A DNA stretch of 64,000 nt, from NCBI GenBank assembly GCA_000727475.1, contig KL647300.1, positions 2,310,790 through 2,374,789 on the forward strand. Reading direction: 5' to 3'. The position numbers and the translations under genes are program-made. Source of the stretch: Sarcocystis neurona. Its lineage: Eukaryota > Apicomplexa > Conoidasida > Eucoccidiorida > Sarcocystidae. This document shows positions 46,401 to 64,000 of the stretch, piece after piece. Position 1 is the first letter of the stretch. Each line of letters opens with the position of its first letter. The notes beneath the pieces were generated by a model. That model worked only from the letters and a program-made list of their open reading frames with translations, searched no databases and was not told where the DNA came from.

Positions 46401-48052
46401 AGGAAGCCGTCTACATCATCAGCCGTCGCAGAACACTCGGTTGTCATGTGGAGCCATGCTACGCTGGAGCCCGCCGGCCTGCATTGATAGGCCGCCACTG
46501 GTCGCCCTAGGGTCTATAAATCATTAACTTGTGTCCATTTTCTTCGTCAGATCTCACAAGCCGTTTCAAAACGGCTTGAAAAAGTGCAACGCGCCACAAC
46601 CTAAAGAAAATAGACGACACATGTAGGTTTCCCATTTGCACCTGAACACTTTTACTACTGTCGCTTTTGTAAAAAAATGGTAGTCGCAGTAGATGATATT
46701 TCAGTGCAAACCTATAGCTGCTAGCCCTCTGCTGCCCTTCTCCCCTGCCGAAAACGAGCAGCAGACGACCACGTCGAAAAGCTGACACACGAGGTTTACG
46801 AGATCCACTCCCGGTTGCTTGGTCTACGACAAGCTTTACGATGTCAAGCTTCTAACTGGAATACAGAAAAGCCCCCGTCTTCGCATTCTACTGATGGACA
46901 TCCACGTTTACACAACCGCGTTTGTCAAACAGGCGCGTCCGTCGCAGTTCGAATCACAATGGAACAAACTCGCGAGCCTCTCAGGCGCGAAACCCCTGAC
47001 CTGAGGAGAGGACTGCCGAACCCGTAACCCCTTCCCGTGCTGCCACTCAAACACCCGTCATGAAAAGTGACGCTGTCGCACACGTAACAGTAATACGACA
47101 ACACAGTGAGAGGATCTCACACAGCAGAAACTTACTGTCCTCATGCGTACGTATACGGTAGCTACACTGTGCGGTCACATCGCAGAAGGGATTCCGTTGT
47201 AGTGTCTCCACCTGCTCTACACGCATTATACGTAAAGGAAGTGCAAATATACTGAAGGTCCGTCACGTATACGTGCCTTCACACGCCAAAAGCGGAGCAC
47301 AACCGCCTGCAGCCCGGCACTGACAGGTCGTTACCAACGCACAAAATATAAGAGGAAGGGCGCTAATCCTGTAGGTATCGATTAATGTGTTTCACACGCA
47401 GCCTGGCCAGCGCAGCCGTCTGCCGTTTCTTTCCTTTGACCACTACTACAACACTTTGGAGCCGGATTTACACCCTCTTCAGCTGCGTTCTTCTACTTCC
47501 TGCTGTGTTTCCGGCAAAGACGCAGAGGAGTTGTATCAATACCGAGTCACGAACGCTACCATGCGAGAGCGCAGCATCAAACGACTGAATGCTGAGCACT
47601 GTGCGCATACTCAGTCTAAGACGAATGAAAGGGAACTGGTCGACGGGTCAGTTCCAACGTGTTCCCATCCTCTGGCATTGCAGTCCGGCTACCGCCAAGA
47701 GCACCGCGCGCTGCCGCCGAGCGTTGACCGCGGTCAGCGACTAGAATCAGCGTGACTGCTACCTGGTTGCTTCTCGAATAATCTACTAGTAAAGAGGCTC
47801 GCCACTGCAGAAGCTTCGTGTAACGGTTCTCCGCGGCTTTCTGCGTGATCGCGTGCTCTTTTATTGTGACTGCGAGCACGTACGTTGCTTGTCAGGAGTA
47901 CCGGTATCCACTGCCGGCATCCACATCGAACCTGCCGTACACACGCTTCAACTTGATACCACTTCCGTCCACAAAACTGTCACACTTTCTTTTTCTCTCT
48001 CTTCGCAGGGCGTGAATGCGTCTTGTGACGTTCACCACACCTGCACAATAGT
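43457..48052. other. Convergent spacer with weak exon candidates
   Basis: This lies between the 3' ends of the synthetase (+) and the E2 gene (-). Plus-strand frames with protein-like composition exist at 43525-44157 (210 codons), 46111-46527, 46819-47004 (containing RILLMDIHVYTTAFVKQ) and 47387-47755. The last is preceded by a good CACGCAG acceptor near 47400. I could not join them into a phase-consistent model or match a family. A small plus-strand gene is possible; otherwise this is untranslated sequence. Confidence 0.3.
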
Positions 48053-54187
<6,135 letters not shown>

Positions 54188-54298
54188 CCTGGGAAATTCT
54201 CTGCGGCAGCTGAAACAGCACCAGTCCGGACCCCGCGCAGCAGCAGCAGTCACTCGACGCTGCACTTCACACGGGCCGCCGCCCAAGCACCGAGGCAC

Positions 54299-57200
54299 CC
54301 AGAGCAGCAGGAGCAGGAGACGCAGCCGCCGCAGCTGAAGCAGCAGCGGCAGTTGTGACAGCTACTGCTGCAGCAGAGGCAGACGCAGCAGCAGCGGCAG
54401 TTCGAGCGCCACCAGCAGCGCACGCGCGTGACTCAGACAAGCGCAAACACAGGGAATGTCGCACGCATGCAACCAGGACTGGCCACGGCAGCAGCCACAG
54501 CAGCACTTGGAGCGGTAGAAGCAAAGAATGCAACGCCACCTACACACGGAGAGAGTAGTTCAGCCGATTCTGTCAGCAGCGAAGGTCCACAAGAGAAGGC
54601 TGTGTCCCTTGGGTGACCGTCGGAAACGGGTGTTTCGGCCGCAACGGGAACCGTCGTCCTCCCAGCCCCAGCAATCTTCCAGCACCGAGACACACGCGCA
54701 GGTCTGCGCTGATCTACAACCTCCTCTTAAACTCTTCTTGCCTGTGTTCCTCTGGCGTCTTCTTCTTCCTTGTATTACCAGGAAAAGCGAGGGGGACGAG
54801 ACCGTCATATATATCCTTGCATACGTAGACGCAGGACACGCCTGTACCTGTATACATATGCATGTGCTACTATACTGACACGTGTGTCTGTCCACGTATA
54901 CAATACATATATATATATGATGTCTCGATCCGCAGAAAGCAGACGCAAGGTACTGCTGCTGGTGGTACAGGGGCCCCCACGAGGGCCTCCGTCGCACGTG
55001 TAACTACCTACGCATGCTAGCAGGTGCCGCCTGTAGATTCAGCCACACCTGCGACTGAAAAACTTTTCCTGGGAACTGATGCGAGTAAAAAAGATGACAG
55101 GCGAAGACATCCAGTAAAAGAAGCAGGAGGCTGTCTCTCCGTAGGCGTCCTGGGACGTCCGCCTCTCCGCGCGGCTTCGCTTCCGCACAAACGCGGTGTA
55201 CGTACACCATATACAGGCACCACGGGAACAGCAGTCGCAGACTCGAATGCCGACGACAGGACCAGCCAGAGCCGCAGCGTGCAACAAGTGAGGAGCTACA
55301 ACTTATTTACGTACACAGACAAACACTGGGCAAGGCGGTCCACGTAAACACGCAAGTACAAATACGCGCGAGTCTTTGCGGAAATCATCTAAACAGGTCA
55401 ATCCCCATATACACCTACATAAAAGCAGACAAACGGCTGAGGAGAACTGTCCGGATGAAGAGCTGAAAAGTGCGGTAGCAGACAGCAGCTAGCATCGCCA
55501 GCTAGCTACGGTGCCACAAGAGAACGGGACACTTGAGGAAAGCAACAGCAGACAGAGTGGAGAGCGAATGAAAAAATTGGCTGGATGACAGACCCTCGAC
55601 AAAACGCTGAGACGTCGCCGTTTTGCAGAGTCAAGTGAATGTGGCTGGCCGGACGGAGAAGACGTACACGCATGTACTTCTCTAGAACGGAAGGGAAGGG
55701 GCGTAGTAGGTCGCAGTCGCACCAGAGTAAGAACTGCAACGCAAGAAGAATGCGGCGGTCGTTAAAAATTCAGAAGACCAGCAGGAACCGGAGAGTGCGG
55801 AGCAGGAGGTCCGCAGGTGCAGCGGCACCAGTAGCAGGATCCGCACGAATAGCACGGGCAGCACCAGCACCCGCACACATGCGGTAGGGCAAAGAAGAGA
55901 AAGCGGCGGTTCTGCTCCAGCAGCCGCTGAAGGAGAGAAGCAGCAACCGCAGCAGCTGCAGCGATGTGTGGAAGGAAGAGAGTGCCTCGTGCTAGAGCAG
56001 CAGTTGAAGCAGCAGTCGCACACGAGCAAGGCGAAGAAACAGCCCGAAAGGTGGCTGCGCACAGACCTCTGTGCTGCGACCCAGAGCCACTAGCGGCAAC
56101 AGCAGCAGCAAGGCGGATTTTTCTACGCAAATGACATCAGCAGCGACAGCTCCCCGTGACAGAAGCTGTGCAGCGGGAGCAGGCGCTAAGAATCGCTGCG
56201 GAAGAGGAGGAAAGCAACGAAGATGTCCATCTGTGGCTAGGAGCAGCAGACACTGCCTTTCGCAGCAACGTCGAGAGACGCCGTGGAGCGAACAGGTGGA
56301 AGGCAAGGACTGCGGCCGGGTGGAAGTCTTTAAGCAGTCGCGCCAGAAGAAGCCTGCCGCAATTTTGGTAAGAGCCAGCGGAGAAAACGTGTGCACGCGA
56401 GAATCGGGTCTGCTGCTGTCGTCTGCAGGACCAGCTGATAGAAAGCAGGCATGCATGGGACACGCTTTCGCACTTGGAGTCAACTGCGGCGCTGCCCAGC
56501 CTTGTGGAAACGGAGAGCAAAGGCGTTATAGCGGAGCAAACGGGACGACGAGGAAAAGAAGCAGCAACAGCGGCAAAAGAGGAAGGTTACAAGGAGCAGC
56601 GGGTGCTGCGGCGCGGCGTAAGTGGCGGTGGCGATCGCGTGGGCAACAGTAGCAGCAGGAGCGCCTCCATTCGCGAGGCTGCGCTACCGCAGCGCAAGCA
56701 GCACCACCAGCAGCGGCAGAGCCTGGAGAGGCAACAACACTAGCGGACGGTCACCAGGTCCAGCAGCCACAGGAGGTGAGAAGAAACAGCAGCGGCGAAT
56801 CGAAGGGAACGAACCCCTCTGTAAACTAACGTAATGACTGGAGTAGGAGCTGCAGCTGCAGTTGGTATCAATCAGCTCAGCGGGGCGTCCATCTCATGGC
56901 ACGCAGCAGCTGCCCCGGAAGCAGCCGAAGCAGCATAGAAGAGGAGCCGGAACACAAGCAGCACCAGCAGGAAGTCCTGCAGCGGAGGAAGACCCTTTTG
57001 TAGTCAGCTTGCACCCGCAGCAGCAGCACTGCCTGCACATGAGCGCAGGTATTGCTGAAAAAAGTAAGAGAAAGGGGCAGCGGCAACACTGTCAGCAACG
57101 CGGCGAGAGCCAAGCGGACGCATACACGTTGCTGCTGGTTTAGCTGCTCCGGCTGCTTCTGTTGTTTCAGCAATACCGATAGACGGACCTCAGCGACATA

Positions 57201-60200
57201 GAGTAGTAACCCGGCTCCTGCACGGCAGCTACAGCCGCAGCAGAGCACGGGCACCAGCACGCGTTGCAACAGGTTCAGCCGCAGCAGGTGCGCAGGAGAA
57301 CGCGCGGTAGCTACCGCAGCAGCAGTCGCTCTCAGCGGAGCGCAGAGCGAGGTTGTTTGAGGTTCCCGGCCACTGGGACACGGACAAGAACAGCAACAGC
57401 ACCAGCAGCCCTGGGTGAACGACTCACACCCGCAGTAACGTTCACAGGAGCAGCTGTAGTCGGCTTCGCAGCAGAAAGTGCAGAAAACGCTGTTAAAGAG
57501 AGACGAGTCTCACGCTCCACCAGCAACAGCGCGTACGGACGGTTGTATCCACCACAGCAAGAGTAACGGCACAGATCTAACACGAGCGACAAAGCTGGAT
57601 CCGTCGAAACGCGAGGCAACAACAGTTTCCGCAGTACCCGGGATATGGGCCCGTCATTATCCCCGTTAAAACGACTTCACTAGTTAACTACGGAGCGGAC
57701 GCAGCAGTAGTAGCTGCAGCAGTAGCGGCTGCAGCGGTAGCAGCTAGAGCTGCTTGTAGTCTGCAGGACTAGCACCAGCACGCTTAGAAGCATAGACACG
57801 TTGGTACGAACCCAGGGGTGTTGCGGGCGAAGTTCGGAGACTGGGCTCGTAGGCACAGCCCAGCACAGACAGAGCAGCAAATGCTTGAGAGATGCTCTCT
57901 CGTTGTGATTCTGGGCCCTCCACGCGCGAGCTGTATTTGATTGGACGGCTGTGTGCGACTCCGTCCTCGCGTGTGCCCGTTCACTCTTTGAAGGGTGTGT
58001 CCATATGCGCGTGTGTGTATACAGAAACGATTACGCAAGTGTCACACACAACGTAAACTTTCCACGAACTCGTTGCGCGGGTGAACGGGCGTGTGGTGTC
58101 TGGCTCACCCGCGTCAACACAGGCAGGTGCTCGGTTTTCGCGTGCTTCAGCAGCGGCGCTCAGGCAGCGACAGGTGATATACCGGAGTCCACACTGGCGC
58201 ATACACGACAGAATATAATGCATCTAGATCAGGTGTATATCCGCGCATATGAACTTGCGCCACGTCGGCTTCGTCCACCGCATCTCTACGATGTATATAT
58301 ACGTATATACTTGTAACAACAATTCTCAGGTATGACATTTGCGCTATGGACAAGGAGGGCAGGTGCTGCTGTGTGGCATGCTTTATAAATTGACGGCAGC
58401 TGTGCAGGGACGGATACCCGTGTGTAGCGTGTGACTGTCTTTGCCACTGCCGTGCGTAACACTGCTGACGCTCCTCTTCTTGCCGTTACGCCTCCCTCCC
58501 CTACTGGTACGGGCCTTGCTGCTCTCGCGCTGCTTCAGCTAATACCGGCGCCGCTACTGCTTCTCGTACACCTGCCTTGATGTGATCTTGCTACCGTGTT
58601 TCCTGCGCGGCACAAACAGTGAAGAGCAACTTGAGCAGCCCTTTGCTCTGAGCGGCGGTGCCCTGTGGCACTGCCACTTTTTCATCTGTGGATGTGGCCT
58701 GCAAGCTGCGGCGCTTTGCCTGCAGCAGTAGGATGACTCTGGGCGCAGCGAGGACGCCTTCAGTTGAAGGCTGGTCAGTTGCTGTTACGTGTATGCACGA
58801 GTGCAAGCCTGCCATGCGCCTGAATCATACACTCACCCGCACACGTCGGTGCTCTCCCCATTTTCTGTATGTGCGTATTCATGTGCACACACGTAAATAG
58901 ATCTGCCTGTGTGCAAGTCGTTTTTCAATTTAGACTGACATATTTCGTAAGCTCTGCGGTGGCAGGGACGGTGCAGGACAGCGGCGAAATCAGAGAGCGA
59001 CAGGGGCTTGCAGTTCAACGTTTGAGCAGCAGCACCGGCAGCTACAGCCACGATAGTCTCTCGCTTGCGCTTAACTTCGCATACATATACGAGCAGTTAT
59101 ACTGAGCTCCCTACTACCTCGCCGTGTAGATACTGGCTATTTGGGCTGCGCTGTAGCCTCTGCTGCTGCCGCCCCGCTGATGATGAACGCAGTTGTATCT
59201 GCTACTGCTTCTTCTGTTGCTGCTCCTGCTGCGGATGTTGTTAGTGCTGCAGCAGGTGTCCTTTCATGCTGAGTGCTGCCATGGCGCTGCTTCTGCTCTT
59301 GCTGCTGCTGCTGCAGTGGTGCTTCGTTGCTACTGCGGTGCTTCGGCTGCTCTGCTGGCTCTCCGTCGGTGCTTGTGGCATCGTCCTCATGCTTCAATGA
59401 CGACGTCCTGCTCCTACTGCATGCCCCCAGCACCTGCAGCACTAGTCTTCCCTTGAACCTGCAGCGCAGACGCTATCGAGACACCGACACACGAAGGAGA
59501 AAATTGCCGCACACGCACCGTACGGCGGGAATCTAACACCAGCCAGCAGGCGGATGGTCACAAGGCACGCGAGCAGCCACTGCAGCAACAGCAGCGCAGT
59601 AGCAGCAGCAGTTACGTAGCAGCGAGTACAACTCAAAGAAGCCATGACTGCGGCACTGCTGCGACGGCAACAGCAGTAGCGGCAGGAGGTAGCGCAGGAT
59701 GGGACGTCCAGTGCGAAAGCAGCAGCTGTTTATAATGTACACCAACACAGTACATGCTGGGGGGAGTCTGTCTTGCGCGTGTGTGCGCACGGCGCGGACA
59801 AGGAAGTGAGGCGGCCGTAGCCGGCTTATACACGACTATTAATTCGATTGAAAATGTATACGAGCAGACTTCCACGTAAATCATACACGGTTTTTCTTCT
59901 CATTATTTGCAGAGTCCTCATAGTTGAGGTGTTCTCCAGCAGCATGCTGCCAACGGGGTAGCCTTTGTGCAGCTCGTGCCGCTGCCGCGGCCGCTGCCAC
60001 TGCTGCTGCTTTTTTTCCTCTTGGGCGTACCACAAGTTCTCTCATGAGGTTCCCAAATGGACTTCCAGCATGCATTTACAACTATGCCCCGTGTTCATCC
60101 CTTATCATCTATTTTTCTATTGACTCTATTTGCTGCGTTGTCCTCTAGGAGATATACTTACTGCTGCCAGGACAGCAGCTACAATGCTTGTAAGACTTGA

Positions 60201-60221
60201 ACAGGGAGATTCTCTCTGATC
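54299..60221. other. GCA/CAG-rich spacer without an intact gene
   Basis: The region between the divergent E2 (-) and RBCC (+) genes should hold both promoters. GCAGCA-type triplets are dense at 54300-54500, 55.75-57.75 kb and 59.15-60.05 kb. Frames break every 200-600 bp and none shows a domain. The longest plus frame is 56071-56652 (193 codons, low complexity). Short candidate exons cannot be excluded, for instance around 58960-59102. Confidence 0.45.
55750..57750. repeat. Degenerate GCA/AGC trinucleotide-repeat tract
   Basis: About 2 kb in which GCAGCA, GCAGCAGCAG and their interrupted forms recur every few tens of bases. This resembles the low-complexity tracts that are coding at 60.2-61.0 kb, but here no reading frame stays open. 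Confidence 0.65.
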
Positions 60222-62990
60222 ATGGCCGGCAATGCAGGAGAAAGCGGCTTCAGAGTCGCTGGGGAGACAAAGGCACCGGCAGCGCCAACCGAGACGGCAA
60301 AAGCGGGGACACGACGCCGACCAACCCAAGGACCGGCGGCTTCAGCAAGTGGAGCAGGGCGTGTGGCAACGCCAGCAGCACCTGCGGCAGCAGCTGCCGC
60401 AAGTCCATCGCCGTCTCTCCCAGTGGAGAGAGGACCAGCGGTCGAGCGTGTGCTGCGGCATAGGGACGCCGGGCAGCGGGGACCAGCAACAGCCTCAGGG
60501 TCAGCAGCAGCAGCAACACTACCAACAGCAGCAAAAGGCGCGGCAGCAGATGGAGTGCGACGCCGAACGAAGGCCCAGTGGCCGAAGGCTGGGCAGGCAG
60601 GAGCCGCTGCAGCAGAAGTTCGAGGGGCAGCGCCAGCGACAGAAGCCGCGAGAGAGCTAGCTGCGGAATCTGCAGCATCAGTGGCGAAGAAGGCAACAGA
60701 AGCAGGAGCAGTAACAGCACCAGCAGGGATAGAGGAAGACGTAGGTCGTAGAACAGCAGCGAGGGCGCGGAAGACGGCAGCGGCAAGCAGGTACGCAGCA
60801 GCAGACGCAGCAGGAAGCAAAGCCCGACCCACGGATGCACCTGCAAGCGAGCGACCCCCAGCACAAGCAGCAGCAGCAGCGGATGAAGGACCAAGGCAGC
60901 GACATCCTTCTGCCGCTGCGCTGCCGAGGACGCGGAGTCTGCCAGCCTCTCGGAGAGAGGAACGAGGAGGACAAAGAGCAGCAGGAGGGGCAGCTGCTGT
61001 CGCAGCAGACGTGGGGACACACGAGAAGCGACTGTGTTTGAAATGCAGCGCGTGCGGCCTCGGAGTGGAGGACGTGCTGCTGCTGTCGTGCCACCACCAC
61101 CTTTGCCTGTTGTGTGCAGCAACTGCAGCGCAGGCACTGGAGCCACCCCAGGCACTGCCGCAAACTGCTGACGCAGATGACGAGGGGGACTCCGCCACGG
61201 CTCGCCCACGCAGCAGGATAGACGAGCTGTCGTGTCCTATTTGTGGGGTGTCTACTGTGTTGTCGATCTCTGCGACTGCGGCTCTGCGGCAGCAGCTGCG
61301 GTTCTTTGAGAACCCGCCCGGGTGCTGCTTTGATGCGGGCCCCGTGGGCTCTGCTACAACACCAGCTACTGCAGCAGCTCGCGGTCGCGCCAGACAGCAA
61401 GCTCCTTGCGTCGCCCTTTGTTCGCAGTGTGAGCAGCGCGCCGCAGCAGTCTACTGTCGCAGCTGTGTGCGGCGCTTCTGCGGGGCCTGCGCAGTAGCGG
61501 TGCACCAGGACCACCCACGTCTGCTGACCCATCCGTTCCAACTGCTGCACCAGCAGCAGCTGCAGCAGCAGCTGCTTCAGCAGCCGCGCGACTCAGAGAG
61601 AAGGTGGTCGGAGGGGGCAGCCGCCGCAGACCTCCTTCCGCCTGCGCGGGCAGCGCTGCAGGAAGCAGTGCGGCACATGCGCACAATCGACGACCGAGCC
61701 AGCGTCCTTTCTTCGATTCTCAGCAGCAGCCAAGGCAGCCTCGCAGGCTGGGGAGAAGGACGACAGGGAAGAGAAAGGAGAACAAGGCAGGGAAGAGGCG
61801 CGGCAGGCAGCGACGAACGCGAAGCGGACAGCGTTCACAGTAGCGCCATTCGTCTCGGGTTTGACGAGGAAGGACTGCAGCAGCGCGAAGCAGCAGGCGA
61901 AGGCCGTGGGGGGGCTGGACCTCTCGAAGGAGCTGCGTTGCTGCACCGTCTGCGGCGGGTGCTCGCTGCTGTGCCTCCGTCTGCACGGCGGCCTCTGGAA
62001 GCAGCAGCAGCAGCCGCAGGCCTCGGCGCCGCGGCTGCCTCGCGGGGGGTGTCTACCGAGCTTCTGCGGCTGCGGACGGTGACAAATGTTGCCTGCTACG
62101 CGCATGCGTCTCAGCCGGTCGAGTTCTTCTGCTGCAGTTGCGAGTGCTACTGCGTGTGTGCGTACTGTCTGACGGGCTTCTTCCCTTCAGGCACTGCCGC
62201 AGCCCAGGCAGGGGCGGCAGCGACGCAGCTCCGCAGCGAAGACCACACGGGTCACTTTCTGCAGGCGGTCGACGCTGCCTGGACAGAGACTGTCCTGCCT
62301 CGCATTGACGAGGAGTGGGGAGGCGCTCCGGCTGCTGCTGCTGCTGCGGGCGAAAGCGCCGCCGAAGGGCCTGCTGCGGACGCCGAGACCGAAGCCGGAG
62401 ATGGGGGACGCGGCATCCTGGGACAGGTGCGCGGGGAGCTTGAGCTGCTGCAGCAGAGCTTTCTGCAGGAAAAGAGGAGAGAGTGGGCCCGCAGCCTGCA
62501 GCAAGACACATCAACTGTCGAGACCACTTCGCAGCTGCTGCTGCAGCGCTTGAACGAGAAAGAACAGCAGCTGCGGACTGCCCTGGAGGCCTTCACCGTC
62601 CGGTTCTCCACCGAGTGTGACGAGGCGCGGGCGCGGTTACACCACCAGACGGCAGAACTGCAGGAGACGCTGCGCCAGCTGCGCATGCACAAGGCAGCCC
62701 TGGACCCCACAGTACTGCTGAACTACTACAGAGAACAGCGCCGCCGACTCGAAGGGCTCTGCGCCGCCGACATTCCCAAGGACTACCGACAGCTGCCGCT
62801 CTCCCGCAAAAGCGTGCTGCAGCATGCGGCGCAAGTCACTGAGGAACTCTGTGGCCTTGCCGCTGAGCTGGGCGCAAATGTTCGAAACGCAGACGGCAGC
62901 CTCTTCGAAAGACTGCAGCGTCAGCAGGAGCAGCTTAAACTCGCAGCCGGCGTCGGTTCCCCTCCTCAGCTGACGCCATATGTTCGTTGA
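60222..62990 (+). CDS. RING/B-box/coiled-coil (TRIM-like) protein, 922 aa, probable E3 ligase
   Basis: A single open frame from an ATG in good context (GATCATGGC) to a TGA. Residues 1-270 are an Ala-rich, Arg/Lys-sprinkled low-complexity region. A RING-like finger follows: C275, C278, C290, H292, C295, C298, C338, C341, with a 39-residue acidic insert before the last pair (CPIC). B-box 1 has C400, C403, C412, C415, C420, C423, H428, H431. A Gln-rich spacer and a charged segment come next. B-box 2 has C625, H628, C637, C640, C646, C649, then H675 and H678 after an expanded Gly/Ala loop. From about 725 to 905 the protein is strongly helical and Glu/Gln/Leu-rich (coiled coil), and it ends without a SPRY or other C-terminal domain. 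In the RBCC family, RING binds E2-ubiquitin and the coiled coil dimerises; E3 activity here is inferred. An E2 gene lies 6 kb away on the other strand. Confidence 0.9.
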   Translation: MAGNAGESGFRVAGETKAPAAPTETAKAGTRRRPTQGPAASASGAGRVATPAAPAAAAAASPSPSLPVERGPAVERVLRHRDAGQRGPATASGSAAAATLPTAAKGAAADGVRRRTKAQWPKAGQAGAAAAEVRGAAPATEAARELAAESAASVAKKATEAGAVTAPAGIEEDVGRRTAARARKTAAASRYAAADAAGSKARPTDAPASERPPAQAAAAADEGPRQRHPSAAALPRTRSLPASRREERGGQRAAGGAAAVAADVGTHEKRLCLKCSACGLGVEDVLLLSCHHHLCLLCAATAAQALEPPQALPQTADADDEGDSATARPRSRIDELSCPICGVSTVLSISATAALRQQLRFFENPPGCCFDAGPVGSATTPATAAARGRARQQAPCVALCSQCEQRAAAVYCRSCVRRFCGACAVAVHQDHPRLLTHPFQLLHQQQLQQQLLQQPRDSERRWSEGAAAADLLPPARAALQEAVRHMRTIDDRASVLSSILSSSQGSLAGWGEGRQGRERRTRQGRGAAGSDEREADSVHSSAIRLGFDEEGLQQREAAGEGRGGAGPLEGAALLHRLRRVLAAVPPSARRPLEAAAAAAGLGAAAASRGVSTELLRLRTVTNVACYAHASQPVEFFCCSCECYCVCAYCLTGFFPSGTAAAQAGAAATQLRSEDHTGHFLQAVDAAWTETVLPRIDEEWGGAPAAAAAAGESAAEGPAADAETEAGDGGRGILGQVRGELELLQQSFLQEKRREWARSLQQDTSTVETTSQLLLQRLNEKEQQLRTALEAFTVRFSTECDEARARLHHQTAELQETLRQLRMHKAALDPTVLLNYYREQRRRLEGLCAADIPKDYRQLPLSRKSVLQHAAQVTEELCGLAAELGANVRNADGSLFERLQRQQEQLKLAAGVGSPPQLTPYVR

Positions 62991-63962
62991 GCCTCGGAGC
63001 TCCCCTCCCCTGCGCAGTCGCAGGTTGGTGAAACGGCTGCAGACGAAAACACATGAGAAGTGTAGGAGTCGCCGGCAACACAGAGAGCTCCCGACCGCAG
63101 AGCAGGTACTCCGCACCTGGCGGACCAATGGGTCCATACTTCCACCTCTCAAGAAGCGCTGGATATATATATATATGTGCCGTGTATCCTACGTATAGGA
63201 TTATCTGCATATGTGCGACATCTGTGCGCCCGCGCTACTCTCTCTCTCTCTCTTTCGCTCTCTCTCTATATATATATGTAAATATATATATATATATATA
63301 TGCATGTGTATATGCCAGTATATTTGTTGCTGCTGTGTTGGAACATGGGTATACATAAGAGAATTAATTACAGCCACAACGACACCACATATCGTCGTAT
63401 CTATTCCTCAAGGGCAGAATGTTGGTGAGTGCGCGTTCTGCGTATCTTTTTCTCTCTTTCAGTATATACATTAATATCCCCATATACATATATATATAGT
63501 CACATCCCATCCCGGTTGCAATTGAATAAGCGGGCAAAGAGACGAGTCGTTCTGCTTGTCGTGTCCACCAGCAACACAACAACGAGGGCCCTACCGGTTT
63601 ATTGAGGAAATGCACCTCAGCACTTCCTCAATAAAATGAAAAAAAGTCAACGGTGGCAACGCTGGAACGTATTTCCTAACGCGCAGCGTCTCTTCTGTAT
63701 ACGCATGTTTAGGTGTGTTTGTACCTGTACGCATATACAATTGATTTACGTTTGTGTAAACGTCTAATAAATATATATATATATATATATGTATGCATAT
63801 GTATATGTATATACATATTTGTAGACCTTCATAAAGAGGTGTGTATATGTGCACACCGGTGTATACTATATGTATATATATATATATATTTGTAGACCTT
63901 CATAACGACGTGTGTGCTCTGTATATGTGCACACCGGTGTATACTATATGTATATATATATG

Positions 63963-64000
<38 letters not shown>
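62991..64000. other. 3' flank with TA microsatellites
   Basis: No gene is seen. (CT)n at 63238-63267 passes into (TA)n at 63266-63302, with further TA runs at 63769-63791 and from 63958 to the window end. Tyr/Ile-rich ORFs here come from the microsatellites. The first few hundred bases are probably the 3' untranslated region of the RBCC gene. Confidence 0.6.
63813..63965. repeat. Duplicated unit of about 75 bp next to TA runs
   Basis: The phrase TTTGTAGACCTTCATAA, then GTGTGT, then ATGTGCACACCGGTGTATAC, then TATATGTATATA occurs at about 63818-63888 and again at about 63890-63962. The second copy carries a small insertion (GTGCTCT). Confidence 0.8.

Noticed and set aside
60179..61198. 339- and 319-codon minus-strand ORFs
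   Set aside because: They lie opposite the Ala-rich N-terminus and RING of the RBCC protein, and their Ala, Leu and Ser tracts mirror the GCA repeats.

Overview
The window reads as nuclear DNA of a coccidian apicomplexan. It shows intermediate GC, intron-rich genes with GT-AG junctions, frequent CAG/CTG trinucleotide runs that become Ala, Ser or Gln tracts when in frame, and many (TA)n and TACA/TGTA microsatellites in introns and spacers. This combination fits Eimeria best; Cyclospora or a related coccidian is possible. No operon, bacterial promoter, CRISPR array, rRNA, tRNA or transposase was recognised.

Layout. 0-1.4 kb: spacer with a short direct repeat. 1.46-2.76 kb (-): an unrecognised 432-residue protein. 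2.8-7.7 kb: no convincing gene. 7.7-13.7 kb (+): pyrroline-5-carboxylate reductase (last step of proline synthesis) in at least four exons, first exon not found. 13.7-19.5 kb: no gene recognised; one 70-bp tandem repeat. 19.6-43.46 kb (+): a bacterial/organellar-type seryl-tRNA synthetase in 14 phase-consistent exons spread over 21 kb, preceded in the same frame by a 960-codon low-complexity ORF. Its introns hold several minisatellites and large microsatellite fields. 43.5-48.0 kb: a convergent spacer with weak exon candidates. 48.05-54.19 kb (-): a complete six-exon class II ubiquitin-conjugating enzyme (E2-25K/UBE2K/Ubc1 type) with a C-terminal UBA domain. 54.3-60.2 kb: GCA-rich spacer with no intact gene. 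60.22-62.99 kb (+): a single-exon 922-residue protein with a RING-like finger, two B-boxes and a coiled coil (RBCC/TRIM-like order). 63-64 kb: TA microsatellites with a duplicated unit.

Functionally, two housekeeping enzymes (proline synthesis, organellar-type serine charging) lie beside two ubiquitin-system genes, an E2 and a probable RING E3, arranged head to head about 6 kb apart. The most notable items are the RBCC-architecture protein, the sprawling synthetase gene with its low-complexity insertions, an 84-bp tandem array that stays open on both strands, and the repeated use of CTGCAG at splice acceptors. Exon boundaries were derived by hand from reading frame, splice dinucleotides and family motifs, so transcript data would settle the details.
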